In this document: piece by piece, positions 1 to 10,340 of the stretch
How the letters are laid out: each line of letters opens with the position of its first letter
Numbering within the stretch: position 1 is the stretch's first letter
Origin: Artemisia argyi
Lineage: Eukaryota > Streptophyta > Magnoliopsida > Asterales > Asteraceae
Length of the DNA stretch: 64,000 bases
Assembly (NCBI GenBank): GCA_030686995.1
Contig: CM060685.1
Span: 122,136,823 to 122,200,822, forward strand
Direction: 5' to 3'
Made by a program: the position numbers and the translations under genes
The notes under the pieces: generated by a model
The model's database searches: none
What the model saw: only the letters and a program-made list of their open reading frames with translations
Told to the model about the DNA's origin: nothing

Positions 1-2067
1 CACAAATGCACAGGGTATTCCCCTGTGCCAAACACCCCTTTAATAAGGTGAAAATGAGATTATCACACCACAATACTGATTGAGACCATAGGAATGATTC
101 CAAATGATATATAATGATGATATGAATCTGTTTGAACACAATCCCACAGGTTATGACAACTTAGACCTAGGAATTACAAATCTATTCTTTTAACTGTGAA
201 AAATGGAAATTAAAGCAACTAAGAAAATTAATGAACAAGCTATATAATTTATTCTAGATACTGATTAACTAACATCAAATAAGCATATGGCAACCACAAA
301 TAAGCAGTATTAAGCAGTTTGTATTGATGTACTAGAAACTAAGAAAATAACTTACATGAAGTGACCAACTGAGAAACACAATACCAAGGAACAAAACCAT
401 AACCTAAAGCCTCCCATAAGGCTACTAAAACCATGTTCATCCACAAACAACCTTGCTTCTTTGTCAGTTCTTCCTTCTCACTAATTTTTATTTTTCTTTA
501 TTTTATTAATTATTTTTGGTATTTTTTTAATTATCAAAACAATTATTAAACTTAAACTTATAAAAGCTTAAATAAGCTGTGTCAAGAGCTTATATGAGCT
601 TAGGATTCCAATAACAACAATAACTAGCAATATTAAGTAAAATTGTCGATTTTACTTAAAATTGCTATTTACTAATTTAATGAACAAGAACACAATTAAA
701 GGTTTTATAAAGTTTGTATTACACTAAATTAACTTAATACAACTGCTTAAATTGAAAATTACAATTAAAATGACAAGTTATACTACCTACGACTACTTTA
801 AACTATGACTACACTAATAAATCATCTCCTTGCCTCTTTTCTGCTTTATAGATGAAAATTATGGTTCCTTGTAGTCTTCTGACACTATCCCATCACATTC
901 CAGCCCTTGGATTGCTCAAGATGATCTTACCCGTTCAAATTGCTTTTTGGCGCCATTTTAGTCCAAGGGTCAGTTGGGTTGCGTGTACGGGTTTTAAGGA
1001 GTTTTATGGGGTGTTGGAGTGTTGTGGAGGTGGAGTAGGATAGCTGGGTGGTGAGCTGTAAAGGGGTGAGTGCAAGTGGTGGTGTTACAGGTGGAGATGG
1101 AGAGGTGGAAGGTTGAGGTGGAAGAAGAAGAAAAAGCGGGGTGGTTTGTTTGTTGACCGGGTTTGACCCTGGAGTGGACTGGGCTAGGGATTGGGCTGGT
1201 GGACTGGATTAGGATAGGATTGGGTTTAGTTTTTTTTGTTTATATTAAAACTAAGGGTCCGTTTGTATTAGTAACTAACAAGGACCAATTTTGAAGTTTG
1301 TGCAAAGTTGAGGGGCTGCCATTGCAATTCTCCCAAAGTTCTCAAAAGGTCTAAACCTGCCAAGTTTGAATAGTACAAGGTCCTGTTTTGATATTTTTCT
1401 ATTTTTTATATCCGGGGACTAAATTCGCCAAAATTGAAACTTCAGGGACCAATTTGTAATTCCTTCAAAACTTTCAACCAGGGATCAAATTTGACAACTT
1501 GTGAATAACCAAGTACCAAAATTGACTTTTTATCCAAAATATTCCACCAGGGACTAATTCTGCCATTATTTGAAAGTCAAGGGACCAAAACTGACAAACT
1601 GCCAAACTTGAGGGACCAATTATGTAAATTCACCAAACTTCATACCAAGGACCATTCCTGCAAAATATTGTTAGTACAATGACCAAAATTGAATTTCTCA
1701 AAGTTTTAAACATCCCAGGGACCATTTCTGTCAATTTCCAAAATACAGGGACTAAACTTGTAATTTTATGAAACTTTGCACCAAAGGACTAAATATGTAA
1801 CTTTATGATTAAAAAGGACCTTTGATGACATTTTCATGTTTTTAGAATAACCAGGGACTAGTTTTGCCAATTTATGAAACTTGGGGGACTGAAACTGCCA
1901 ATTATGCAAACTTTGTACGTTTTTCATCTGTTTTTGCATAATTTGCATTTGAAACATATAAAACACACCTTTAAGATATTTTAAGTATTATGATGCATAT
2001 TAGAGTGTTTTTGGATGTTTTGGCAGCTCCGATTGGTATAAAATGATGAGTATTTAGACACTCATCA
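1..2067 (-). mobile_element. Family B 3' LTR (truncated by window start)
   Basis: This is the 5' part of a long terminal repeat read on the minus strand, beginning TGATGAGTGTC at 2067. It aligns by eye to the start of the complete solo LTR at 28126-31706: both begin TGATGAGTG, then share GGCAGTTTCAGTCCCCCAAG and the same order of later words. The polypurine-tract side (GTGTGGGGGAT on the minus strand) is immediately outside, which fixes this as the 3' LTR. The window start falls at a point matching about 13620 in the 5' LTR copy. The LTR is rich in AAGCTTAT-type words (for example 560-605) and holds the degenerate array at 1275-1910. No host gene is visible in it. Confidence 0.75.
1275..1910. 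repeat. Degenerate tandem array of AGGGACYAA words in family B LTR
   Basis: About seventeen copies of a short phrase of the form (C)AGGGACYAAWTTTG recur roughly every 35-50 bases, separated by words such as CAAACTT and GACAAACTGCC. The copies are imperfect, so this is an old tandem expansion. The solo LTR at 28290-28640 has the same phrase in reverse complement (TAGTCCCTGG) but only about six or seven times. The array therefore varies in length between family members. Its position in the first third of the LTR places it in U3. Confidence 0.65.
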
Positions 2068-2103
2068 ATCCCCCACACTAAACTATTGCTAGTCCCTAGC
2101 AAT
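2068..2103 (-). promoter_or_regulatory. Polypurine tract and adjacent hairpin of family B
   Basis: Read on the minus strand, a hairpin (ATTGCTAG paired with CTAGCAAT) is followed by AGTGTGGGGGAT and then directly by the LTR start. A purine run touching the 3' LTR is the standard primer for plus-strand DNA synthesis in LTR retrotransposons. The hairpin beside it recurs in families A and F of this window with nearly the same geometry. Confidence 0.7.
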
Positions 2104-2431
2104 CTTTTGTGAAAAACTTAATGGATTTGAAAAACTCTTTACCAAAAGCCATCACTTCTGGAGTAGCCAGGTGTAAGAACTGTGGCACACCTGATAACCG
2201 TGTGATTTTGAGCAAATCACCAGCTGTCAACATATTTGATTAGTCTTTACCAAAAGCCGTTTGCTTCTGGACTAGCCAACTCTTGATGGAATAGTCAACA
2301 TCTTGGTGAGCTGATTACCAATTATGGTTTTTCCACTGCCTTTACCACAAGCCATAATCTTGCGGGCTAGTCAACTCATTCGCTTTATGGGATATGGGGA
2401 GGTGAGGAACCATACAATTTTTGGCAAATTG
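2104..2431. repeat. Family B interior with three degenerate repeats
   Basis: A phrase TACCAAAAGCC...CTTCTGG...TAGCCA occurs at about 2141, 2247 and 2341 (the last as TACCACAAGCC...CTTGCGG). It is spaced about 94-107 bases apart. There is no convincing ORF. This is the only part of the B interior to the left of the duplication boundary at 2432, and it is absent from the second copy. Confidence 0.45.
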
Positions 2432-2723
2432 CTGCGCCACCAAACCAAACTGCTGCTCTCCTCTTTTTTGTCTTGTATGGTAGCCAAAGAGAACCAAAAA
2501 CAATATTGTTGATAACTTAAGCTACGTAGAGTATTATTTATATATAATATGAAGTTTCGCCTTGTCCAACTTTAGCCCCTGAGCTCACATGTTGTTTTCA
2601 CATGTTGAAATGCAACTTCAAAACCTTTTTCACGTTTTTCTTGTGTTTCAAAATTTGTTATTTGCATTTTACATCACTCAAGATCCACAGTCAATGATGC
2701 AATTTTTGCTTTTAATGTCTTGT

Positions 2724-3731
2724 TTATTTCATTGCATTTTTAGCCTGGATTTGGGTGGTCAGAAGTAAGGTCATGAGTTCTGGATGTGGACTGGCCGTAG
2801 GTTCATTTTCTTCAATTTGATCATTGTTATAGTCATCAATTGAATCATCAAATGTAACAACGGTGTTCATTTGTTCATCCTCTTGAGGAGATAAAAATGA
2901 GTCAGTTTGAACAACATGCCCCTCGGCTGATGCAGATGCAGATGGTGATGCTATTTCATGTATCAGGCATGTGGGTGAACCATGTACCTGAGACAGACCG
3001 TCAGTGTCATACACTGGGCCCGTGTCACTCATGTGAAGTTCCTACATGTTTGCCATTAACATCACTGCTGCATTTGCTTCCAAATCTTCCATGTCATTGT
3101 CAAAACAAGCATTGACCATGAAGTTATTTTCTTTGTCAGTCAGAGTGCCACCTGCTTCATCTTTAAGAGCTAAGAGTAATGCTTGCTTGTGAAACGCACT
3201 GCCTCGAGTTCTTGGATTTGGACATGCAATAGCCAGATGACCTTTTCGATTGCGATTATAGCATCGAACCACTATATTCCCAGTTTCAACAATTTCAACC
3301 CTTTTCTGAGTAGCACCAGCATTGTTCCTATATTCCCCAGTATTGTTAAACCATTGTCCATTTTCTGAGTTTCCCATATAACCTCCGGAACTAGATCTTC
3401 CATAGTTACGATTCTGCATCTCAACTCGACCATCTTGTACAACAGCTTGATTCCTTGTGTTAGATAAAGTGCGAAGTCGATTGTTTGTTTTGTTTGAGAA
3501 TTTGCTGAAGGCACGAGCAATAAGTGCAAGTCCTTGATTCAGAGTGTTAAATTCCTCATCATCTTCATCATCGTTTGAATTTGTGTAGTACATGGTGTCA
3601 GTGTTGTCATAGGGGACAAGTTGATTTGAACCTGATTGTTGTGACGAATCATATGAGATTAGTTGGTTTGAGGGTGTTTGTTGTGGGTAATTAAAGTAAT
3701 TTTGTTCTTGGACATAAGCATGGTTTGACAA
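2724..3731 (-). pseudogene. Ty1/copia gag fragment (copy 1)
   Basis: This hydrophilic, Asn/Gln-rich reading frame resembles the gag C-terminal region of Asteraceae copia elements. It has a LALIARAFSKF segment, then a degenerate zinc knuckle CYNRNRKGHLAIAC in which the second cysteine of CX2CX4HX4C is replaced by Arg. It ends in an acidic tail. One in-frame TAG lies at about 3042, after which the same frame continues (MSDTGPVYD). The stop probably arose from CAG. The tail ends early because this copy has one T fewer in a T run near 2738 than the second copy. No protease, integrase or reverse transcriptase follows, so it is an isolated remnant on the same strand as family B. Confidence 0.6.
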
Positions 3732-4851
3732 TGGTGGTGGGGCAAAGTGAGATTAAGCTATGAGAGATAATGAGTTTGGAGTTGTTGGAGGTGAGTAATT
3801 TCCACGAAGGGCCCAATCTTTGTTCTTAAACGAAAAGTTCTTGGTGGATTCTTCCCGTAAACCTCAAAATGCATATTTTAATCAAAAGTTTTCCAAAAAC
3901 AATATCAATATGCTATTTTTGAGGGGGAGAATGAAAAGTGATTAAAACATGATAAACAAAATGAATGAAATCTCGCATGAGCTCAACTTAGTAATCACCA
4001 ACGAATTGACGAAACTAAAATATCAGTAAATCGAAAGAACTTGTCCTGGACGGGTACTAATTTCAAGCCAGTCTAATTAGTGATGTAAACGTGTCTCGAG
4101 TAGGAATGTACCGTTTCGAGAGAGATTTTTTGAATATGACCAGAACGGGTAATAATTTCAAGCTGGCCTAGCCAGTGATGTAAACGTGTCTCAGAGCGGT
4201 CATGTTCACTGAGATTCAATCAATTCAAAAGTGCAAACTCCATCCAACATGTGTAAATTTCTATTTAAAACATGTAAGCACATGTGAAGGGGGAGTATTT
4301 CTGAAAAACACAAAACTCTCAAATTGTTAACAAATGAAATTTCTAAATTACAAACACTTTGAGAGATTTTCAAATGATGTTTATGGCAACATAGGATAGT
4401 CATGGAGTTATAAGGAGACTAAGTATAGGAAATACGTCCTATGATCCGCCAGAGCCGGGGGGATCTACCCAAGGACAATACCAATAGTTTAGAACTAGAA
4501 AGTCCTTAGTTATGATATGAAAAAAGGAGAAAAGAATGAAAGGAGAAAGAAGGGGTTGAAGAATTAAAAAGAAAAGTTATGAAAAGGGTGAAAAGAAATA
4601 CCCTCCAAATGATTCAACCTTAGGGAAGAAACCGGGTTCAACTCATATGATACTGGTTGTTGCTAAGGTGACACCGGTATTGAAGACAAAGACGTCAAGG
4701 ACCCAGTGACGCACTGCACCTAACCTTCTAAACCACTCAAGTTCTCTTAAAAGAGCTTGTTTCATTCTCACGGGGAACCCTGCATAATCTATCGACCGCT
4801 CATTATGAGCCATGTTGATTGAAACAGGAGACACCGCTCCAGTCTCCGACT
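3732..4851. other. Retrotransposon-derived non-coding DNA with a 92-bp tandem repeat
   Basis: There is no convincing gene. A unit of about 92 bases is present twice, at about 4047-4113 and 4144-4207. Both carry ACGGGTA-TAATTTCAAGC followed by GTGATGTAAACGTGTCTC. A short minus-strand frame at 4643-4834 is also present in the second copy but has no recognisable domain. Confidence 0.45.
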
Positions 4852-6238
4852 ACTAAAATATGCACTTATCGAGTCTAGAGCCGCGAGATACATCAAAAGA
4901 TCTCTTCGGAACACTTGATACTTCTACACTTGTTGTTCAACATTAAGGACACCAATTGTAAATAATAAGAGTCCTACGCAGATCATAGCAATCTGCCAGA
5001 ACATTTATGAGAGAATTTACAATTGTGATTCTCAATGATTGAATGGAAATACATGCCAGGGTCAACATCAAACAGCCCTGAAAGCATGTCACTTCAGTAA
5101 TCCCTAGTGGGTTACGCTTAGTGTTCGCGGTGGTTACAAACGGTCTACAGTCGTGGGGTGAACTCAGCGGCTCACCTGAATCATTTATGTGCTTTGGTAG
5201 ATCTTGTAAGCCCTCTCGGGGGTATCCGATTCAGGAATGGCCATGGCAAGGATTAGGGAAAGTTTTCACAATATGCTGTTAACAATCTCTAACTCCGAAC
5301 TTGTAAGTGTCGGATGCTTTATTGCTTACTGTTTTCATGCAGGTACTTATGGAGACCGGGAGTGCTATACCATCATTTCCATCATCTACGTCAAAACAGT
5401 TTCCACATGCTCATACTTTCATCATAATGAAAGATATTGTCAAAGAAAGTGCTCACCAAAGATCAAAGTAAAGTAAATTTCAAAGAAAGATTCTACGTCA
5501 TGTAAAAGAATCTACAGAGATCAAAGACAACGACCAAAGCTACAAAATGAGAGCTACGAAAGTATGATATGCCAAAGTCAAAAGACGTATGAGCATGTTG
5601 GAAAGGCGTAAAGACACCAAAGACAAAGACGTTGATGAAAGGCATATAACACCATCACTTGATCACACCAAGAACAAAAATTGAAGAACAAAGAATCATA
5701 ATTCAATGATTATTAATTTTTGATGACTTCTAACATCGTGAAAGTCAAAGCTAGAGATAAAAGTTGAAGACGTCTAGCAAACTTGATGACAAACCCTTAG
5801 GGTGAGATTGTTGGGAATACATTTTAGATATGTCAAATGTTGGTCACCACTTTTGTAATAGGTTGCTATAACATTTACTTATTATGTTTGTTTACATTAG
5901 TTAATGTTTTATGTTAAGCTTAGTTAAGTCCATGGGCCATGTGAAAGTCCATTAGGAGAATGTATGGAAAAGGAAGGATGCCCTAGCATCCCTTCCCTAT
6001 AAATAGACACGTTATGTAATCATTCTCTTTGTTGGTTATATTGATATTGTAGTGAAACCCTTGCATATTTATCTTTCATATCATATAATCTTCCATCTCT
6101 ACATCTCTCTCTTATCTCTATATCATATCTATACTTGTGTTTACAATATGATGACCTAACAAGGTCCTTGTATATTTCATTCTTTTTATTTACACGTATA
6201 CATTTGTATATGTGTAATAAACTTTATGCCATTTGTAC
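4852..6238 (+). repeat. Tandem duplication unit 1 (contains a copia-type LTR)
   Basis: The block starting ACTAAAATATGCAC is repeated immediately downstream with a few percent difference. Its right part (from about 5809) is a copia-type LTR beginning TGTTGGGAATACA. That LTR contains a TATA box (CCTATAAATAG near 5995) and a poly(A)-type AATAAA near 6219. A purine stretch (GGGTGAGAT) precedes the LTR, as expected for a polypurine tract. The left part holds a 79-residue frame at 5237 that I do not recognise. Confidence 0.65.
5809..6238 (+). mobile_element. Copia-type LTR (first of pair)
   Basis: It starts TGTTGGGAATACA after GGTGAGAT and has TATA and AATAAA signals about 220 bases apart, the layout of a short plant copia LTR. 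Its 3' end is not a clean CA terminus, because the tandem junction replaces it at TTGTACAC. The twin at about 7199-7628 continues differently (TTGTATACAAAAGGCCC). Confidence 0.55.
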
Positions 6239-7626
6239 ACTAAAATATGCACTTATCGAGTCTAGAGCCGCGAGATACATCAAAAGATCTCTTAGGAACA
6301 CTTGATACTTCTACACTGGTTGTTGTTCAACATTAACGACACCAATTGTAAATAATAAGAGTCCTACGCAGATCATAGCAATCTGCCAGAATATTTATGA
6401 GAGAATTTACAATTGTGATTTTCAATGATTGAATGGAAAAACATGCCAGGGTCAATATCAAACAGCCCTGAAAGCAGGTCACTTCGGTAATTCCTAGTGG
6501 GTTACGCTTAGTGTTCGCGGTGGTTTCAAATGGTCTACAGTCGTGGGGTGAACTCGGCGGCTCACCTGAATCATTTATGTGCTTCGGTAGATCTTGTAAG
6601 CCCTCTCGGGGGTATCCGGTTTAGGAATGGCCATGGCAAGGATTAGGGAAAGTTTTCACAATATGCAGTTAACAATCTCTAACTCCGAACCTGTAAGTGT
6701 CGGGTGCTTTATTGTTAACTGTTTTCATGCAGGTACTTATGGAGACCGGGAGTGCTATACCACCATTTCCATCATCAGCGTCACAACAGTTTCCACATGC
6801 TCATACTTTCATCATAATGAAAGATATTGTCAAAGAAAGTGCTTACCAAAGATCAAAGTAAAGTAAATTTCAAAGAAAGATTCTACGTCATGTAAAAGAA
6901 TCTACAGAGATCAAAGACGACCATCAAAGCTACAAAATGAGACCTACAAAAGTATGATATGTCAAAGTCAAAAGACGTATGAGCATGTTGGAAAGGCGTA
7001 AAGACACCAAAGACAAAGACGTTGATGAAAGGCATATAACACCATCATTTGATCACACCAAGAACAAAAATTGAAGAACAAAGAATCGTAATTCAATGAT
7101 TATTAATTTTTGATGACGTCTAACATCGTGAAAGTCAAAGCTAAAGATAAAAGATGAAGACGTCTAGCAAACTTGATGACCAACCCTTTGGGTGAGATTG
7201 TTGGGAATACATTTTAGTTATGTCAAATGTCGGTCACCACTTTTGTTATAGGTTGCTATAACATTTACTTATTATGTTTGTTTACATTAGTTAATGTTTA
7301 TGTTAAGCTTAGTTAAGTCCATGGGCCATGTAAAAGTCCATTAGGAGAATGTATGGAAAAGGAAGGATGCCCTAGCATCCCTTCCTTATAAATAGACACC
7401 TTATGTAATCATTCTCTTTGTTGGTTATATTGATATTGTAGTGAAACCCTTGCATATTTATCTTCATATCATATAATCTTCCATCTCTACATCTCTCTCT
7501 TATCTCTATATCATATCGATACTTGTGTTTACAATATGGTGACCTAACAAGGTCCTTGTATATTTCATTCTTTTTATTTACACGTATACATTTGTATATG
7601 TGTAATAAACTTTATGCCATTTGTAT
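6239..7626 (+). repeat. Tandem duplication unit 2
   Basis: This is the second copy of the unit starting at 4852, joined head to tail. The junction reads TTGTACAC-TAAAATATGC. The same AC(TAAAATATGC) context stands at the start of unit 1, so the duplication used a very short homology. Its LTR part begins near 7199. In the second segmental copy this unit has lost roughly 170 bases around the LTR start (near 55577). Confidence 0.65.
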
Positions 7627-8114
7627 ACAAAAGGCCCTTGATTGTTCTTTATATTTTCATCTTCAGTCCACGGAATAAATAAACTTAATATTATTTAGTC
7701 GGTTTTTAATTATCCACACATATATCCACAACTACGGAGTAACTAAATCATAAGTTACGCCATAACCTTCGCACTTAATCACTATGGCGTAACCTCAAAG
7801 CAAGTTACGAACATAGAACTCTCATTAACCGTTTTACGCCGTAACCTTGCAAAAGGTTACGTCGTACTCTTCATCAGGCAGAAATTTGGCTAAGTCATAA
7901 AATATATACGGCGTAACCTCAATGATATGTTACACCATAACCTTGTGCCTTTATCCTTTTTTGGCAATTTCTTGTATCTTTTCTGTTCCAATGCCTCAAT
8001 TAAGCTGAAATACAAATATGAACTAATACGAATGAATTAAGTACCATATTAATATAAATGAGGTAGTAAACATGGGAATTTGATATATAAATTATCAGGT
8101 TAATTTGATTATCA
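7627..8114 (-). mobile_element. Family F 3' LTR, truncated
   Basis: On the minus strand an LTR begins TGATAATCAAATTAACC at 8114, directly after a polypurine tract. It runs left to about 7704, where it meets copia-derived sequence. It does not match family B. Its plan resembles family A: an AT-rich start, then a cluster of ACGSCGT palindromes 170-370 bases in. The second duplication copy keeps about 90 bases more of it (about 55966-56055), with two further palindromes. Confidence 0.55.
7742..7945. promoter_or_regulatory. TTACGSCGTAA palindrome cluster in F LTR
   Basis: At least six matches or near-matches to the palindrome TTACG-S-CGTAA occur, for example TTACGCCGTAA at 7834. Decayed forms include GTTACGCCATAACC, ATGGCGTAACC, GTTACGTCGTAC and GTTACACCATAACC. 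Most deviations are CG to TG or CA, as expected for methylated CpG decay. The cluster occupies the place where family A LTRs carry TGACGSCGTCA. Confidence 0.7.
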
Positions 8115-8152
8115 AATATCCCCCACTTGAACTCTACTTGCCTTCAAGTAGA
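8115..8152 (-). promoter_or_regulatory. Family F polypurine tract and hairpin
   Basis: On the minus strand, a hairpin with an 8-bp stem and 4-base loop (TCTACTTG / CCTT / CAAGTAGA on the plus strand) precedes TTCAAGTGGGGGATATT and the LTR start. This is the primary plus-strand primer site of family F. The same tract variant, AAGTGGGGGG, recurs internally. Confidence 0.7.
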
Positions 8153-8270
8153 CTTTTTAAATCATTTCTAAAAAGACATCTCCCAAGTTGTTTTGGAAGA
8201 TATGAGTTTAAAAATTACCTAAGCAAGAAAATTTCCAAACCAAACACCTCACGAAAAGGGAATTGAAATC

Positions 8271-8296
8271 ACACTCTCACTCTCACTCTCACTAAT
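8271..8296. repeat. CACTCT microsatellite
   Basis: Four to five tandem copies of CACTCT (ACACTCTCACTCTCACTC) are also present in the second duplication copy. Confidence 0.7.
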
Positions 8297-8827
8297 CTAC
8301 GCGTTTATTTTTTGGTAATCACTCAACTGCTCAGTCATGGCGAGTATTCTATCATAGGCTTGGCAAAGATACTAATCTCCACCACTAGAGTCTATAGATG
8401 CTGCTATTCCAAAAGGCAAATGGGTTGACACAACAATAAAGGCTTACGGGGTTAAATCAGTCTTCTACCAATACCATTATTTCAGAAAAGGCGACAAAGC
8501 CACAAATGCTCGCCCAAATCCATGAACGAGACACTTGTGATTGCTCAATTCCTTAACTTGAATAAACTAAAGGGAATGAATGACAAGGGTAGGATAAAGA
8601 CATGGGAAAACATTTAAATGGGTGTAAAATAAAAAGATACGAAACAAGTAGTTTCCTAAAGTCCACAATCGCCCCGTCACTATTCGCATTTAATCCCATA
8701 GCAAAACCCGAGGGTCAAGAGTCAAGGAGTCTTTAAGAACATCCAATACACGAGTTAATGCATATAAAATGTAGCATAGTGCCTCATAAATTCCATAAAC
8801 TAGGCAAGTAAGCCTTCATCATCAATG

Positions 8828-8877
<50 letters not shown>

Positions 8878-8920
8878 CTCTAATTTATTTTATTTTATTT
8901 TATTTTATTTTATTTTTTTT
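8828..8920. repeat. (AT)n followed by (TTTTA)n microsatellites
   Basis: About 45 bases of alternating AT are followed, after GTGCTC, by about seven TTTTA units. The matching site in the second copy (about 57181-57223) has only a short AT run and a plain T run. The expansion or contraction therefore postdates the duplication. Confidence 0.85.
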
Positions 8921-8984
8921 TAAATTGGGTAAAATATTTCACATATTCGGACCAACAACCATATAATCTCTCATTTCTATCTCC

Positions 8985-9021
8985 CTTCCCCCCACTTGAG
9001 ATGTACAATGCCCCCATTGTA
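8985..9021 (-). promoter_or_regulatory. Internal tract-plus-hairpin module of family F
   Basis: The plus strand reads CCCTTCCCCCCACTTGAG, then a 7-bp hairpin TACAATG-CCCC-CATTGTA. On the element's own (minus) strand this is a hairpin with a GGGG loop followed by CTCAAGTGGGGGGAAGGG. That is the same arrangement and tract variant as the terminal site at 8115-8152, but about 870 bases inside the element. Confidence 0.6.
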
Positions 9022-9961
9022 TAAATATTGACTAAAACTTGAAAGGTGAGATAGAAATGTACGGGTTTATAATTTTATATGTTAAAAGACATCAAAACGG
9101 AAATGTAGAAACTGCGCCAGTTGAACAAGGCGAGAATACTAATCACAATACTGAACGACAAATGCTTGCTTGCTTGCTTTGTATATATATTTTTTTCTCT
9201 TTTTTCTCACTTTTTTTTTAAATTTTATACAAGACAAGGTATACATGAATAAAAATAAAAACGATACGAACATATAAAGCATCCTCCCACTTGAGATCAA
9301 CTATCTTCAAGACCCGCTTTTCTTCCAAAACCCTTTATTTAATACCCGCGACTTCCACCAATGAAACCAAAATTGACTAACAGCGCCCGGACGATGGACT
9401 TTTAGAAACTACAGGGTAGGCTAGGCGAAAGGTGTAACGAAACAATATATATAGTGTGAACAAAATGAAAAGATTGGCTCAAACGGGTTTACTAAGGGTA
9501 TCTTGCACTAATAATGAGTGCAACAAAAGGGTTTTAACAGGGGGATTGACTAATCGATGTGAAAACTCAATATACACAATACATAACATAAATTGATAGG
9601 CTATTTGGGTTTAATACTAAAAATTACCTTTTATCCTAGATGCACCGATTACACCAAGTTTCCTTAGTGTAATGCTCATTATAATGGTCTCAAAAAGATA
9701 TATATAAGGCCAAGTTCTAAAGTCTACTACAGCCACCAGTACACTCATTTTAATGGTATTATGTATAAGAGGAAAACGGAAAGGCTTATTCTCACACAAT
9801 GTAAATATAGGGTAGTTGTGCTCAGGCCTTTTAAACCACTCGATGTCCCGAGTAGACGAGTGAAGTCTTGTAAGGCTTTACAGAGAACACACCCAAAAAG
9901 TTCATTACTACTAAAAATCTACAAACTTGGTAAATGTTTTTGAAAATGGTTTGCTACAGGA

Positions 9962-10076
9962 AGAAGTTACGTCGTAACTTAATTGATTGAGTTATGCCGT
10001 AGGTAATGTGAACTGACAATAATGCGTGCTGGCAAGTAGTTACGGCGTAACCACAAAGATGTAGTTACACCGTAGA
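9962..10076. promoter_or_regulatory. Internal TTACGSCGTAA palindrome cluster
   Basis: Four palindromic words lie within 115 bases: GTTACGTCGTAAC (9967), a decayed TTATGCCGTA (about 9992), TTACGGCGTAA (10040) and a decayed TTACACCGTA (about 10065). They lie downstream of the gag-like ORFs, on the element's strand. This is the same relative place as the two TGACGCCGTCA words in element A2 (45311-45343). Confidence 0.65.
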
Positions 10077-10251
10077 AACCTTCTGATGAAAATTCTAGAA
10101 AAATCAACTTCAATAGACCACAAAGTGGTCCTTCCAGCACTTCTCCTGCATTTCTTCATTGTAGAAACCTGAAAAAATAATGCACAAACATACCAAGCAT
10201 AAAATCCTATAAAATCTAAAGCTAAAATCAAAATAAAAATAAAAAGATAGG

Positions 10252-10278
10252 CATGGGATGCCTCCCACGAAGCACTTG
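10252..10278 (-). other. Conserved GTGGGAGGC motif after the coding region
   Basis: On the minus strand this reads AAGTGCTTCGTGGGAGGCAT then CCCATG. Element A2 has AAGCGCTTCTTGGGAGGCGA at about 45725-45745, also just after its coding region. I recall a similar GGGAGGCAACCC motif after the ORFs of many Athila-type elements. It helps show that coding sequence has been removed between this motif and the gag region. Confidence 0.5.
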
Positions 10279-10340
10279 TTTTTGTTCGAATCACGAGCTT
10301 GACTCCACCCTTATTTACTAAGTAAAAGGGTGTTCATCCC

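Larger units (their letters stand above)
8153..10340 (-). other. Non-coding 3' half of family F interior
   Basis: There is no ORF with a recognisable domain. It contains further tract-like modules (8985-9021 and 9287-9310), an (AT)n run, a TTTTA run, an internal cluster of TTACGSCGTAA palindromes, and a conserved GTGGGAGGCATCCC motif. An autonomous element would be expected to carry pol, so this looks like a deletion derivative. The second copy (56508-59149) has about 500 additional bases near 58138-58636. Confidence 0.5.

Noticed and set aside
4643..4834. A 63-residue minus-strand frame kept in both duplication copies
   Set aside because: Conservation is expected from the recent duplication. 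The sequence has no recognisable domain and no promoter or splice context.
5237..5476. A 79-residue frame with GTAAGT and TTTTCATGCAG inside, repeated at 6627, 53696 and 55086
   Set aside because: The implied intron would be only about 40 bases, too short for a plant. The frame is repeated simply because the DNA is duplicated, and no domain is recognisable.
8828..8874. The (AT)n run as a functional element
   Set aside because: It is nearly absent in the otherwise identical second copy, so it is an unstable microsatellite.
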